Of a stretch of DNA of 33,516 nucleotides, positions 8,730-16,755 are shown piece by piece. The position numbers and the translations under genes were made by a program. The first letter of the stretch is position 1. Each line of letters opens with the position of its first letter. The notes beneath the pieces were generated by a model, which was not told the DNA's origin, did no database searches, and was given only the letters and a program-made list of their open reading frames with translations. This stretch comes from a virus: the IMG/VR virus record IMGVR_UViG_3300042691_011410, positions 1 through 33,516 of that record, one strand, 5' to 3'.

Positions 8730-9895
8730 TGTGATTGAGTGTATCTATCGTATGAGTAATTGAAAGTCAATGTAACATTATGCAACTGTCTCCCGTTTGA
8801 AAATTTGCGTTTCTCATAACTCGAATTGGTTACGTTTATAGCTATCATAACGGGCGTTAACTCGGTTGGGTTTTGTCTTTCTAAAAATACAACAGGTGAA
8901 GTGAATAGGTTTTCAATCCACTCGGCTACATCATCACTTACCCAATCACTATTGATTGTAATCTCGTCTGTGATTCTAGTATTGTAAGGTGTTACTAATC
9001 TATCACTAACTGCATAAGGCATCGACTGAATCTTTTTAAATGACTTACGGTCTATATTTATTGATTGAGTGTCTACCTTTGTGAAGTTGTAGCTATCCCA
9101 CCCTCCTAATGTATTTAACCAATGAAGCCTAAATGTTTCGTATTTGCCACATGGTGCATTCACGTTTAATAACTTAGTACATAACACTTGGTCGAATTGG
9201 TCCTTTAGTTGTATAGTGTATTCGCCCGTTTCGTATAGATTTGGTGCTGGGAAAAATACTGACATTAAAATAGTTGGTACTACATTGTATTTGAACTTGC
9301 CTGATGTTGGTGTGATAACCTCAGAATATTCCTCACCTTTTAAAATAGTTATCTTACGCGTTATTCCTGATGGGTCAAAGTAACTCCATAGCACTTTATC
9401 CCCTTGCTCGATTTGTTGGGTTTCAGTTTCGTAAGTTAGGAACCCGAAATTGTCAGTTCTATATTCATTCATCACATCCCCAATCGCATCCTCAAAACCA
9501 AACACTAAATTATAAGCATACTTGTAATTGGATGACGGGTTACGTGCTAAGTTGGTGTAGAACGTCAAAGCTATTCCAACATCATAAGCCTCACCGAATT
9601 GCACAAAGTAATCTATTTGTCCGTTTAGGTCGGGTGTTACTGATGAGCCAAACCCGAATTGATATGTAACATAGTTTTTAATTACGTCTGAAATATCAAT
9701 CGTTACACTTGTCGAACCTAATTGTTTAGGGTATAGTAAACGGGCTGCCAATACATCAACTCCACTAACCCTCACATAAACATCTGCCACAAAGTAGAAG
9801 TTTGGTTGTGCGGTGTTGTTGCTCGATATATTAAACAGCATTTGGTTATACGCTGCTGAATGCGTATTGGTAGAACTATTTATTGTTATTGCCAT
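8726..9895 (-). CDS. Tail protein, probably distal tail or baseplate component
   Basis: A 389-residue protein rich in Thr, Asn, Tyr and Val with no membrane segment, typical of beta-structured virion proteins. I recognise it as a usual neighbour of the large 955-residue tail protein in Bacteroidota phages. It lies between a tail-completion-like gene and the large tail protein, overlapping both by a few bases, so it is part of the tail operon. No catalytic motif is seen. Distal tail protein is a guess from position. Confidence 0.62.
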   Translation of the reverse strand: MAITINSSTNTHSAAYNQMLFNISSNNTAQPNFYFVADVYVRVSGVDVLAARLLYPKQLGSTSVTIDISDVIKNYVTYQFGFGSSVTPDLNGQIDYFVQFGEAYDVGIALTFYTNLARNPSSNYKYAYNLVFGFEDAIGDVMNEYRTDNFGFLTYETETQQIEQGDKVLWSYFDPSGITRKITILKGEEYSEVITPTSGKFKYNVVPTILMSVFFPAPNLYETGEYTIQLKDQFDQVLCTKLLNVNAPCGKYETFRLHWLNTLGGWDSYNFTKVDTQSINIDRKSFKKIQSMPYAVSDRLVTPYNTRITDEITINSDWVSDDVAEWIENLFTSPVVFLERQNPTELTPVMIAINVTNSSYEKRKFSNGRQLHNVTLTFNYSYDRYTQSQ

Positions 9896-10508
9896 TGATG
9901 TCCTTTTTAATGTTTGATGTGATTGTCTTTGCCATGCCTGTTGCTAACTGTTTGGCGAACGCTGTATTTCTTGCTTTGTTATTAGCTGCTTCTACATAGT
10001 TAACGGGTTTAATTCCGCCTATCTTTGTGCGAACGGCCAATGTCCTTGCTGCCTTTTCTTGCTCACTTAATGCGGTTTTTCTTTTCTTACCTTTAAAACT
10101 CATCTGCACCCCGTCAACATTTTTAATCCCCGTTCTGGCTATCCACTTTTTGAAAGAATTTACCATCGCAGGGGGTGTACTTAAGTTCTTAAACTTGTAC
10201 TTTGATTGTGGGGCCTTGTTATATTTAACACCCCTCACGCCCTTGTCCACATAATCATGATATGCTTCGTTACTTATAGTGGTTATGCTTACTGAATTAG
10301 GACTAACTGATACTGGCCTATTCTCAATGCCTTGTGCCAATGTGGACCTTGTTCCCGTTTTAGTCTTTGCCCATATCTTTTTACGCATCAACTCAATACC
10401 ATCATTGCAATGCTTAATCAACAAGTCCTCAATCACATTAGCTGAGGCCGTTGCAAAGTCCGATATTGAACTACCATATTTATTCCCTATGTCTTTAGGT
10501 GTTGCCAT
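9876..10508 (-). CDS. Tail completion / HK97 gp10-like structural protein (tentative)
   Basis: A 210-residue, very basic protein (many Lys and Arg). Residues 83-97 (AYHDYVDKGVRGVK) recall the signature of gp10-like tail-completion and minor structural proteins, which often carry an N..Y..yVE/DxG motif after a central beta hairpin. It starts inside the end of the frameshifted chaperone frame (14-base overlap) and ends inside the next tail gene. The basic C-terminal third may contact DNA or another virion protein. Confidence 0.55.
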   Translation of the reverse strand: MATPKDIGNKYGSSISDFATASANVIEDLLIKHCNDGIELMRKKIWAKTKTGTRSTLAQGIENRPVSVSPNSVSITTISNEAYHDYVDKGVRGVKYNKAPQSKYKFKNLSTPPAMVNSFKKWIARTGIKNVDGVQMSFKGKKRKTALSEQEKAARTLAVRTKIGGIKPVNYVEAANNKARNTAFAKQLATGMAKTITSNIKKDINGNNNK

Positions 10509-11261
10509 TGCGTCTCATTGCCCTTTCATGTAATTGCCTATCATGCTCATTCTTGTCTTTATAAAACACAACCGTATTCAAGAACTCAGTCACATTCATT
10601 TTGAAAAAGTAATTCCATTTAGTAGCGTCATTATTACTCATGTCGTTAATGATTGCAACCCATCCCCATTTTGAGTAGAACTCAGATATTTCTCCTGTAC
10701 CATCTTCACTGCTTTCATCGCTTCTGATTCCAAAAAGAACAGGGTAGCTTCGGTTAATTCCTGATAGTACTTGCAAAAAAAAAGCATGATTGGATAGGCT
10801 TGTGATATTTTCATTTGATTGTAAAACAAGTCGGCCCGCTCTTTATGAGTAGTTCCGTTGTATGGTTTTTCACGCCCCATCCAATCCAATTCAACTGATA
10901 TGGCTGCAAGTATGTTATGAATGTTGTTGATGATTTGGTCTTTGTCTTTACTAAAGTGGCATGAATCAATGTACTGTTCTGCTGTTAGTTCTTGCTGCTT
11001 CCATTTTATCTTAAACTTTTTGCCACCTATTTTGATTTTCATCTTTACTTTGGCGTTTGGTTCAAGTGATTCGATACTTGCTAACCTCTTTACCTTTTCG
11101 ATAACATCCCCGACCGGCATGGATTCAATTTCGTCAACTGTCTTATTTTCAATCTCTGCAACCATTTTCAAGTTGCGCATGAATGGATCTGATTCAAGTT
11201 CAGTAATCGAACGAATCTTTAAAAACTGTTTAATGGTCAAGTCGTAGTAATTCCCTATCAT
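10495..11261 (-). CDS. Tail assembly chaperone, -1 frameshift fusion (lambda gpGT-like)
   Basis: A -1 slip on the U-run at 10776-10782 joins the first 162 codons of the chaperone to the overlapping frame that ends at 10495, giving about 255 residues. The added 93-residue part ends with the segment WNYFFKMNVTEFLNTVVFYKDK, typical of gpT-like C-terminal domains of Bacteroidota phages. The downstream frame has no ATG near its beginning and no sensible independent start, so it is best explained as a frameshift extension. The ratio of the two products normally matters for tail assembly. Confidence 0.8.
10638..11261 (-). CDS. Tail assembly chaperone, short form (lambda gpG-like)
   Basis: A 207-residue protein, mainly helical and charged, just downstream of the terminase. 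Tail chaperones coat the tape measure and recruit tail tube subunits. The assignment rests on a programmed-frameshift signal within it: a run of nine U preceded by C on the mRNA at 10775-10783, containing the heptamer U UUU UUU in the zero frame. Ribosomes that do not slip make this form, ending at 10638. A bipartite promoter motif lies 5 bases before the ATG at 11261. Confidence 0.78.
   Translation of the reverse strand: MIGNYYDLTIKQFLKIRSITELESDPFMRNLKMVAEIENKTVDEIESMPVGDVIEKVKRLASIESLEPNAKVKMKIKIGGKKFKIKWKQQELTAEQYIDSCHFSKDKDQIINNIHNILAAISVELDWMGREKPYNGTTHKERADLFYNQMKISQAYPIMLFFCKYYQELTEATLFFLESEAMKAVKMVQEKYLSSTQNGDGLQSLTT
10776..10782 (-). promoter_or_regulatory. Programmed -1 frameshift slippery site U_UUU_UUU
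   Basis: In the zero frame the codons are CUU UUU UUU UGC, so the heptamer U UUU UUU is correctly phased for tandem slippage; after slipping, the next codon is UUG and the frame stays open to 10495. This is the most common arrangement for siphovirus tail chaperones. Confidence 0.82.
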
Positions 11262-11266
11262 AACCT

Positions 11267-11293
11267 AAAGTATAAAAGGGTCGGTATTTTGCT
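11267..11293 (-). promoter_or_regulatory. Candidate phage late promoter, copy 4
   Basis: The minus strand reads AGCAAAA, 12 bases, TATACTTT, then 5 bases to the ATG at 11261 of the tail chaperone. It occupies the gap after the large terminase stop. Only the last base of the second box differs from the other copies. Confidence 0.6.
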
Positions 11294-12470
11294 AAACCGA
11301 TATGGTCTTGTATTGACCGCTTGGCCTATTGTTTAATTTGTTCAATGCTACATATCTCAGCGCATCTAGTGTATGATTATACATGTCTATTGGTTTCCCG
11401 CTTAATTTGCCTGATGAATCCTTATCCCATGTGTAGCCCCTCAATTCTTTAATTAGATTGGTGCTATCTTTAGTGACATACAACTCATACCGCTTTAAGG
11501 TGTCAATACCTATCTTAACCGAATCAGGGCCTTTTGATGCAGGGAATATGTTGAACCCTTGCAACCTTAATTCCTCAATTGATTTCGGCTCGGCACTATC
11601 TGCTATTATTTCATTTCGCCCAAAGTTTAATGACTTCAAGTAATTGCCTATGTCATTGTTTGTCATGTTAGTTCTGAATAGCAACTCCCTTACATACAGT
11701 CTGCCCTCGTTTTTATAAACAGATACTAATGTAGTTGGGTCATTAGTAAACCCAAAGTCCATCCCATGTGATACTAACTTCGCCCCTTCAGGTATTACAT
11801 CAACTTGTTTCCAATTGTCATATACAACACCCTGCAAGCTACCAACCTCCCCCAATCCGTAAACCTTCCACCAATTCGCCCAATAGTCTGAATACTTGGC
11901 TTTCTCTTTGGCTTTCTCGATTTCCTTTATAATGGATTCGCTTAATGCCTCATTGTCTTTGTAAGTTAAAACAAGCAAGTCCGCATCTTGGTCATGCATC
12001 AACTCAGTATCAACCCAAAACTCCGATACGGGATTATAGTCCAACCAAATTTCATTTGATGTCCTTATGGCTAATTGTGAGTAGGATTCAAAGTCAACAT
12101 TATTGCACTCGTTAATGTATAGGATATTACGTCTTGCCCCTCTTAGCTTATCGGGTTGCTCGGCACTAAAGAACTCAATGAATGAACCGTTTGCAAACTT
12201 GTATGTAAGTAATGTCTTATTCCAATTCTGGTCAAAGAATCGGTTAGTTTGCTGCATGATTTTCAGAAAGTCTTTGATTGCACCACGCCTTAAATGTGGG
12301 ATGGTTTCGGCCACTACTGATATTTCCAACCCCGCTTGTTTTGTTGCCCTGTCAATCAGTATCGGCAAAATCCCAAAAGTTTTTCCTGCACTGGTCCCGC
12401 CTCTTATAATCTTGATACGCTTGTTTAGTTTGCGTAACTTACTTATGGCTGTGGTGTAAACGAAACTCAT
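11292..12470 (-). CDS. Terminase large subunit (packaging ATPase and nuclease)
   Basis: A 392-residue motor protein that pumps DNA into the prohead and cuts it. Walker A is GGTSAGKT at residues 24-31; Walker B with catalytic Glu is ILYINE at 116-121. The C-terminal RNase-H-like nuclease shows GMDFGFTNDPTT near 238 and EIIADSAEPKSIEEL near 288, supplying the acidic metal ligands. Length is normal for Bacteroidota phages. Its ATG overlaps the stop of the small subunit by 4 bases (ATGA), a coupled pair. Confidence 0.93.
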   Translation of the reverse strand: MSFVYTTAISKLRKLNKRIKIIRGGTSAGKTFGILPILIDRATKQAGLEISVVAETIPHLRRGAIKDFLKIMQQTNRFFDQNWNKTLLTYKFANGSFIEFFSAEQPDKLRGARRNILYINECNNVDFESYSQLAIRTSNEIWLDYNPVSEFWVDTELMHDQDADLLVLTYKDNEALSESIIKEIEKAKEKAKYSDYWANWWKVYGLGEVGSLQGVVYDNWKQVDVIPEGAKLVSHGMDFGFTNDPTTLVSVYKNEGRLYVRELLFRTNMTNNDIGNYLKSLNFGRNEIIADSAEPKSIEELRLQGFNIFPASKGPDSVKIGIDTLKRYELYVTKDSTNLIKELRGYTWDKDSSGKLSGKPIDMYNHTLDALRYVALNKLNNRPSGQYKTISV

Positions 12471-12874
12471 TTATCATCCCCGAAAAGTGGCTGCTCTTTT
12501 ACTTCAATTGACTTTTGGTCAACCAATCCGTTTAGTCGTTGTGTGATGCTTGGATTGTACTGTCCTACCATGCCCCCCGTTATTTGGTCTTCTCTTATGC
12601 TTTTCTTTATGCGTGAACAGATATAAACATACTCACTGTATCTATTATCCCTATTCTCAAAGTATTGCTGAAAATCGCTTATAACGCCTTGATTGAATAG
12701 ATACAACTCAAACCCCTCTGTTGTTAACGGTCTTTCAAGTAATTCATAATCCTGATTTCCATCCTTACCAACAAAAACCATCTTCTTTCTAGGGTTGCTT
12801 TTGGTGTGCTTTATATACCCTTCAAAAAGTTCCCACATTTTCTCAGGTGTCTCTATGTGTTTAGGTCTTCCCAT
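12467..12874 (-). CDS. Terminase small subunit
   Basis: A 135-residue DNA-recognition subunit of the packaging machine. It begins MGRPKHIETPEKMWELFEGY and includes GGMVGQYNPSITQRLNGLV near residues 99-117, both familiar in small terminases of Bacteroidota phages. It lies immediately upstream of the large subunit and overlaps it by 4 bases. The start at 12874 lies 6 bases after the stop of the lipoprotein gene. Confidence 0.8.
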   Translation of the reverse strand: MGRPKHIETPEKMWELFEGYIKHTKSNPRKKMVFVGKDGNQDYELLERPLTTEGFELYLFNQGVISDFQQYFENRDNRYSEYVYICSRIKKSIREDQITGGMVGQYNPSITQRLNGLVDQKSIEVKEQPLFGDDK

Positions 12875-12880
12875 AATGTT

Positions 12881-13192
12881 TTACTTTACAATATAAGTAT
12901 ATCTCAATACCCAATTACCGCCCCTTGTTATAGTTTCCCCATCTTGTGTGATTTCAAGTCTGATTGTTTCACGCCCTAAAGCATCAACTACTATGTTTAG
13001 TGTGTCGCCTACATAGTATAGGTCGGTGATTGGTACTTCACCATATTCAGTCCTTTTGTTTACTTGAATAGTAGCTGCTCTAAATGCCTGAACTGTTACC
13101 AACTTTTGAACTTTTGGCTTTGGTTGTGTTTCGTCTGCTTCTTTCTTGCATGATGCAAAAACTACTAAAGCGATTAAAATTAACTGTTTCAT
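12881..13192 (-). CDS. Small lipoprotein of unknown function
   Basis: From the ATG at 13192, whose first base overlaps the upstream stop as ATGA, this gives 103 residues. A longer in-frame start at 13219 would sit inside the methyltransferase gene and would put a basic non-signal leader before the signal, so I prefer the short start. MKQLILIALVVFASCKKE is a lipoprotein signal with lipobox FASC and Cys15. The rest is a small beta-rich domain. It could be a host-surface protein, for instance for superinfection exclusion, but nothing shows this directly. Confidence 0.7.
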   Translation of the reverse strand: MKQLILIALVVFASCKKEADETQPKPKVQKLVTVQAFRAATIQVNKRTEYGEVPITDLYYVGDTLNIVVDALGRETIRLEITQDGETITRGGNWVLRYTYIVK

Positions 13193-13845
13193 ATTATTGG
13201 GTTTTCGTTTATTTCCCATACCTTGTTATGTACTACATTGTATGAGTGTGGTTGTTTAATAGTATCTCTTACTGCATCTGTTACTGATTGAATGCCTGCA
13301 AACATTCCGAAAGGTATATCTAAGTCATTGCAGCAGTCATCAATTACTAGGGTGTTTGTGGCCAATGGTGCGTAATTAAGTATATCGGACTTCGCTACTT
13401 CATAAGAGTGGCCTCCATCAATGTAAACTATATCGAATTTCCTTTCAGATATTAAGTCAATAATATTTTCATCCGTGCTAAGTCCTTTGATTATTATCGG
13501 GTGCTTTAGATTAAACTTTTCATGGATTAGCTTTATGTCTGCTTTATAGTCTGATTCCCAATGGCCGTCTGTGGTGTCTAGTGGTGTTATTCCATAAATG
13601 TCGCATTCTTTATCAGCTAACTTAGCAAGCATCTGAATAAGTGCCAATGTTTGGCCCCTAAAAACTCCGATTTCTAAAAAGCTAAAGTGTTTAGGCATCT
13701 TATCCACTATCAGTTTCCACATCCAATAAAAGGACCGTTCACCAAATCCAAATGCGTTTTGCTCTACAAAGTCTCGAAGTTCTTTTAACTCCTGGACCTC
13801 GTTTGTTTTTTGACAGTAAAAGTCGTGTAGTTCTTTATGATTCAT
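13189..13845 (-). CDS. Class I SAM-dependent methyltransferase-like protein
   Basis: A 218-residue protein with the glycine-rich SAM loop FLEIGVFRGQTLALI near residue 55 and an acidic motif FDIVYIDGGHSYE near 140, as in the methyltransferase-24 type of sugar or small-molecule methyltransferases and hydroxylase-like relatives. It adjoins three glycosyltransferase genes and overlaps one of them by 11 bases, so it may modify a glycan, possibly on the virion or host surface. Target is unknown. Confidence 0.75.
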   Translation of the reverse strand: MNHKELHDFYCQKTNEVQELKELRDFVEQNAFGFGERSFYWMWKLIVDKMPKHFSFLEIGVFRGQTLALIQMLAKLADKECDIYGITPLDTTDGHWESDYKADIKLIHEKFNLKHPIIIKGLSTDENIIDLISERKFDIVYIDGGHSYEVAKSDILNYAPLATNTLVIDDCCNDLDIPFGMFAGIQSVTDAVRDTIKQPHSYNVVHNKVWEINENPII

Positions 13846-14422
13846 ATCTTGTTAGGTCTCCTTTACCATTAGCGTGAATAAATACGGGTTTAGTTCCAAT
13901 GTCTGTGACGAATCTACCATCTATCATCGTGCCACAATTAGCAGATATTCCACAAGTGTTTTGAACTAATACCCTATTGTAATCTAGTTTCAATCCGTGC
14001 TTCAATACCATGTCAGTCATCCATCGTTGGTCATCATCTGAATTTAACGGGGGATTTTCGTGAAACATTTTTAAGTATAAATCTTTGGTCATTGAATAAC
14101 ATCCTGAGTTTGGGTACTTGTAATGAGTTGCAGGTTGTGGGAATTGTTGCCACCTATCTGCATCAGGCCAACAGTTTATTTCAACTCCTACTAAATCTTC
14201 AACAACTTCATCGGGTATACCTAAACATAAAACATCATACCCATCTACAAACACAAACCTATCAACTTCATTCTTTTCTAAAAACTCTTTTAAACTTACT
14301 AGCTTAGTTCCGAATCCACGCCAACTAGCTTTGATAATTTCATACTTCCATCCATTACGCTGAAGCGATTGAACTAATTTACTAGCCCTATTTGGGTCAT
14401 CACATACTGAAATTGCTATCAT
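13835..14422 (-). CDS. Glycosyltransferase, PLOD/GT25-like
   Basis: A 195-residue protein resembling the glycosyltransferase domain of procollagen-lysine modifying enzymes. Visible motifs: FVFVDGYDVLCLG near residue 57 (metal-binding Asp-x-Asp type), YPNSGCYSM near 103, DDDQRWMTD near 128 and FIHANGKGD near 180. It would transfer a sugar from a nucleotide sugar to an unknown acceptor. It lies in a tight run of overlapping genes and overlaps the GT2 gene by 4 bases. Confidence 0.76.
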   Translation of the reverse strand: MIAISVCDDPNRASKLVQSLQRNGWKYEIIKASWRGFGTKLVSLKEFLEKNEVDRFVFVDGYDVLCLGIPDEVVEDLVGVEINCWPDADRWQQFPQPATHYKYPNSGCYSMTKDLYLKMFHENPPLNSDDDQRWMTDMVLKHGLKLDYNRVLVQNTCGISANCGTMIDGRFVTDIGTKPVFIHANGKGDLTRYES

Positions 14423-15189
14423 AACTTTACAAATATACTTTTTTCACCTGAAATAAATTTACGTTTCTCTTCATTGAACCTATCCATCATTTCCCCTGCG
14501 TACTTTCGTTTCCATTCCGTGTATGCATCGCCCCCCTCGTCTATGTGTTCAATCTCAATATGTGGTAGGAATGATAATTTAAAGCCTGCTATTTTAGCAC
14601 GTACTGAGGCAAGTGTATCATCAAACCCATAGATACCATCCATTTGATATAAGCCCCCTATCTTATCAACTAGTCTGTAATTAAACATCGTACAAGTACC
14701 CATTATATGTTCGGCATCTTCAACTATAATCCACTTTTGACCTTTAACGTGTGGCAACATTCTCAATTTAGTTCCCCATTGGTCGGCTCTGTGAGGTGTT
14801 TCCATCAAGTCTTTTCGTTTCAATCCCAATATTCCTATTGATATATCCCGTTCCAATGCTTCCTCCATCTCATCAACCCACCCGTCAATAAAAATATCCA
14901 CATCGTTATCCATTTTAATAACGTGTTCGCCATGTTCTCTTAACCTCCATGCCTGATTAATTGCTTTTGCAGTGCCAACATTCTCTTCATTGGTAATTAT
15001 TTTAATATGCTCACCGTATGAATGCCGTTTCAATATCTCTTTAGTTCTTGGGCATGATGCATTATCAATTACAATTAGTCTATGCTTATCAAAATCAACT
15101 GTTTCGATTAACATATCTAAAGTCCTTTGAGTGTAGTCAGTTCTTTTGTTTGCCTCTGTATCGTGGCATGCCATTGCTATAAGTGTCAT
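14419..15189 (-). CDS. Family 2-like glycosyltransferase
   Basis: A 256-residue GT-A fold enzyme. The N-terminal half has IVIDNASCPRTKEILKR near residue 39, NVGTAKAINQAW near 70 and the metal-binding DNDVD near 95; further on are GTCTMFNYRLVDKIGG and GFDDTLASVRAKIAGF, both typical of GT2 enzymes. Its stop overlaps the next start by 4 bases. Likely partner of the other glycosyltransferases in this operon. Confidence 0.85.
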   Translation of the reverse strand: MTLIAMACHDTEANKRTDYTQRTLDMLIETVDFDKHRLIVIDNASCPRTKEILKRHSYGEHIKIITNEENVGTAKAINQAWRLREHGEHVIKMDNDVDIFIDGWVDEMEEALERDISIGILGLKRKDLMETPHRADQWGTKLRMLPHVKGQKWIIVEDAEHIMGTCTMFNYRLVDKIGGLYQMDGIYGFDDTLASVRAKIAGFKLSFLPHIEIEHIDEGGDAYTEWKRKYAGEMMDRFNEEKRKFISGEKSIFVKL

Positions 15190-15467
15190 TTGCTTTTCTT
15201 TTTAATGGGTTTAGTTTCAACAATAGGGTTTTCAGTTTCGTATCGGTTAACCCATCGAATCATATTGCGCATCATGTCAATTGCACACCCGGAACAAGTC
15301 CCTACTCTTATGCCTGTTATTTCGGTGTAGTACTCTTTGAGTTTCATCATTTGGAACGGTGAACCTATCCATGAGTTTTCAGTTTCAAAGATTTTAACTA
15401 AGTCCCTAAGTGAATGCGTTTCAATTTTAGCCGTCAAGTCTGCGTATATTTCTGCGTATGTTCTCAT
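15186..15467 (-). CDS. Hypothetical protein with CSGC motif
   Basis: A 93-residue protein with no assigned family. It has a CSGC pair near residue 58 that could bind metal or form a disulfide, and a Lys-rich tail (KPIKKKSK). It overlaps both neighbours by 4 bases (ATGA), a sign of real, coupled expression. Confidence 0.62.
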   Translation of the reverse strand: MRTYAEIYADLTAKIETHSLRDLVKIFETENSWIGSPFQMMKLKEYYTEITGIRVGTCSGCAIDMMRNMIRWVNRYETENPIVETKPIKKKSK

Positions 15468-15700
15468 ATTTTAAACATTATTCTTTTTAAAACGATTGCA
15501 CTATAAGCCCCTATACCACCCCAACATAAAGCATGGATGTAAGGTTCGGTAAATGGCAATAAGATAATTATTAACGATGCGATTAGGCATGTCCAAAAAC
15601 TTATACATATCACACAATTAAACGGTTTAAAGTCTAACCAACTAGGCATGTTACTCACCGAGAAAAACGATACCCATATCAAAGCTAATCCTACTATCAT
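15464..15700 (-). CDS. Small membrane protein with CxxC-x-SFW motif
   Basis: A 78-residue protein with three hydrophobic segments, near residues 1-17, 31-51 and 56-74. The segment FKPFNCVICISFWTCL recalls a frequent phage and bacterial membrane-protein motif (PF.C..C.SFW). Function is unknown; a role in glycan or lipid-linked substrate handling is only suggested by its neighbours. It overlaps both adjacent genes by 4 bases. Confidence 0.65.
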   Translation of the reverse strand: MIVGLALIWVSFFSVSNMPSWLDFKPFNCVICISFWTCLIASLIIILLPFTEPYIHALCWGGIGAYSAIVLKRIMFKI

Positions 15701-16755
15701 AATATTGATTTATAAATTTCTAATCTTGTTTTAGCCACCTTATCCATGTGGTATTCTTGAACGTATTCATGAAGTCTTATCGCTAATTCATCGACCAACT
15801 CAGGACTTTTAATCAACTTCATCATGTGTTTATACCAATCGTTCTTATGGTTAACTGCCAAACAATTCCACCCCCCTATGATGTCGGGTGAATAGGGTTG
15901 CACATTTGATACTATTACCGCTTTCTTTTTAAACCCCGCTTCCAATAGCTTTAGATTCGATTTAAGCGCATTAAACCTATTGTCCCGTAATGGTATCAAA
16001 CTGACATTAATATACTCGTAAAACTTAGCATAATTGAACGGGTCTGTTGAAGGGAAATAAGTAAACTGATTTGCTTTGGCCTTACCCTTGCATGACAATA
16101 TTCCTGCTATTGCTTCGCTGCTTCTTTCACCTGATGAATAACCCCCGTACACTACTCTAAACTTATCAATAACCGATTCATCTGAATAAAGTGAATACAA
16201 TGCATCATGTACTTCCATTACGTCATCAAAGTGAGTAATTGAACCACTCCATCCAAAATTAACTTTATCACCAAACACACACGGCTTTACTTCGAACTGT
16301 CCATCGGGTTCGATTCCGTTTGGAACTATAAAGATATTTTTTTGATTGGTTTCTTTTCTGATTGTGTCTGATAATAATTCTTGAGTACATGTAACAGCCA
16401 ACGCCCCATTGATTGATTCAATAATCTTTGCTGAATGCTTTTGTTCTTTTGCCGTTCCATAAAGGATATGCCATTCAGGAATACGATAGTCATCGTCTAG
16501 GTCCAATATATAAGGTACGTTGGCAAACTTCAACTTATTAATGACTGAGTAATTATCACCCATCTTACTGATGAAACGGTTTGCAACAATCAAATCGAAT
16601 CCTTTTAAAAACTCCTCTGTTGCTGAATCAATCTCATTTATAGTTGAAATCTCTATCTCTGGGTTATTCCTACCTATGTTAGCGTGAGGAATTAACAGCC
16701 TATGATAGTCAACTCCTGAAGGTTTAGGTTGCTGCGTTAATAGCAATATTTTCAT
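15697..16755 (-). CDS. GT-B glycosyltransferase, family 4-like
   Basis: A 352-residue protein with the two-domain GT4 layout. The N-terminal domain starts MKILLLTQQPKPSGVDYHRL. The C-terminal domain has FIVPNGIEP near 145, NFGWSGSITHFDD near 167 and KSNLKLLEAGFKKKAVIVS near 266, the donor-binding segment with a conserved Glu. It is the first of the sugar-modification genes after the sigma factor, overlapping that gene by 32 bases, so both are expressed together. Confidence 0.84.
   Translation of the reverse strand: MKILLLTQQPKPSGVDYHRLLIPHANIGRNNPEIEISTINEIDSATEEFLKGFDLIVANRFISKMGDNYSVINKLKFANVPYILDLDDDYRIPEWHILYGTAKEQKHSAKIIESINGALAVTCTQELLSDTIRKETNQKNIFIVPNGIEPDGQFEVKPCVFGDKVNFGWSGSITHFDDVMEVHDALYSLYSDESVIDKFRVVYGGYSSGERSSEAIAGILSCKGKAKANQFTYFPSTDPFNYAKFYEYINVSLIPLRDNRFNALKSNLKLLEAGFKKKAVIVSNVQPYSPDIIGGWNCLAVNHKNDWYKHMMKLIKSPELVDELAIRLHEYVQEYHMDKVAKTRLEIYKSIL

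Noticed and set aside
10495-10776. Independent gene starting at TTG 10776
   Set aside because: The TTG lies inside the slippery run; a -1 frameshift extension explains the frame better.
12103-12459. Plus-strand frame of 118 residues opposite the large terminase
   Set aside because: Antisense shadow of a confidently identified gene, without promoter or familiar product; the same holds for other plus-strand frames.
12890-12905. TATACTTA-like sequence near the terminase small subunit
   Set aside because: It lies within the lipoprotein codons and lacks the (A/G)CAAA(A/G) half at 12 bases.
14430-14437. TATATTTG promoter-like box before the PLOD-like glycosyltransferase gene
   Set aside because: It lies in the last codons of the GT2 gene (SIFV) and lacks a -33 TTG, so it is probably a coding coincidence.
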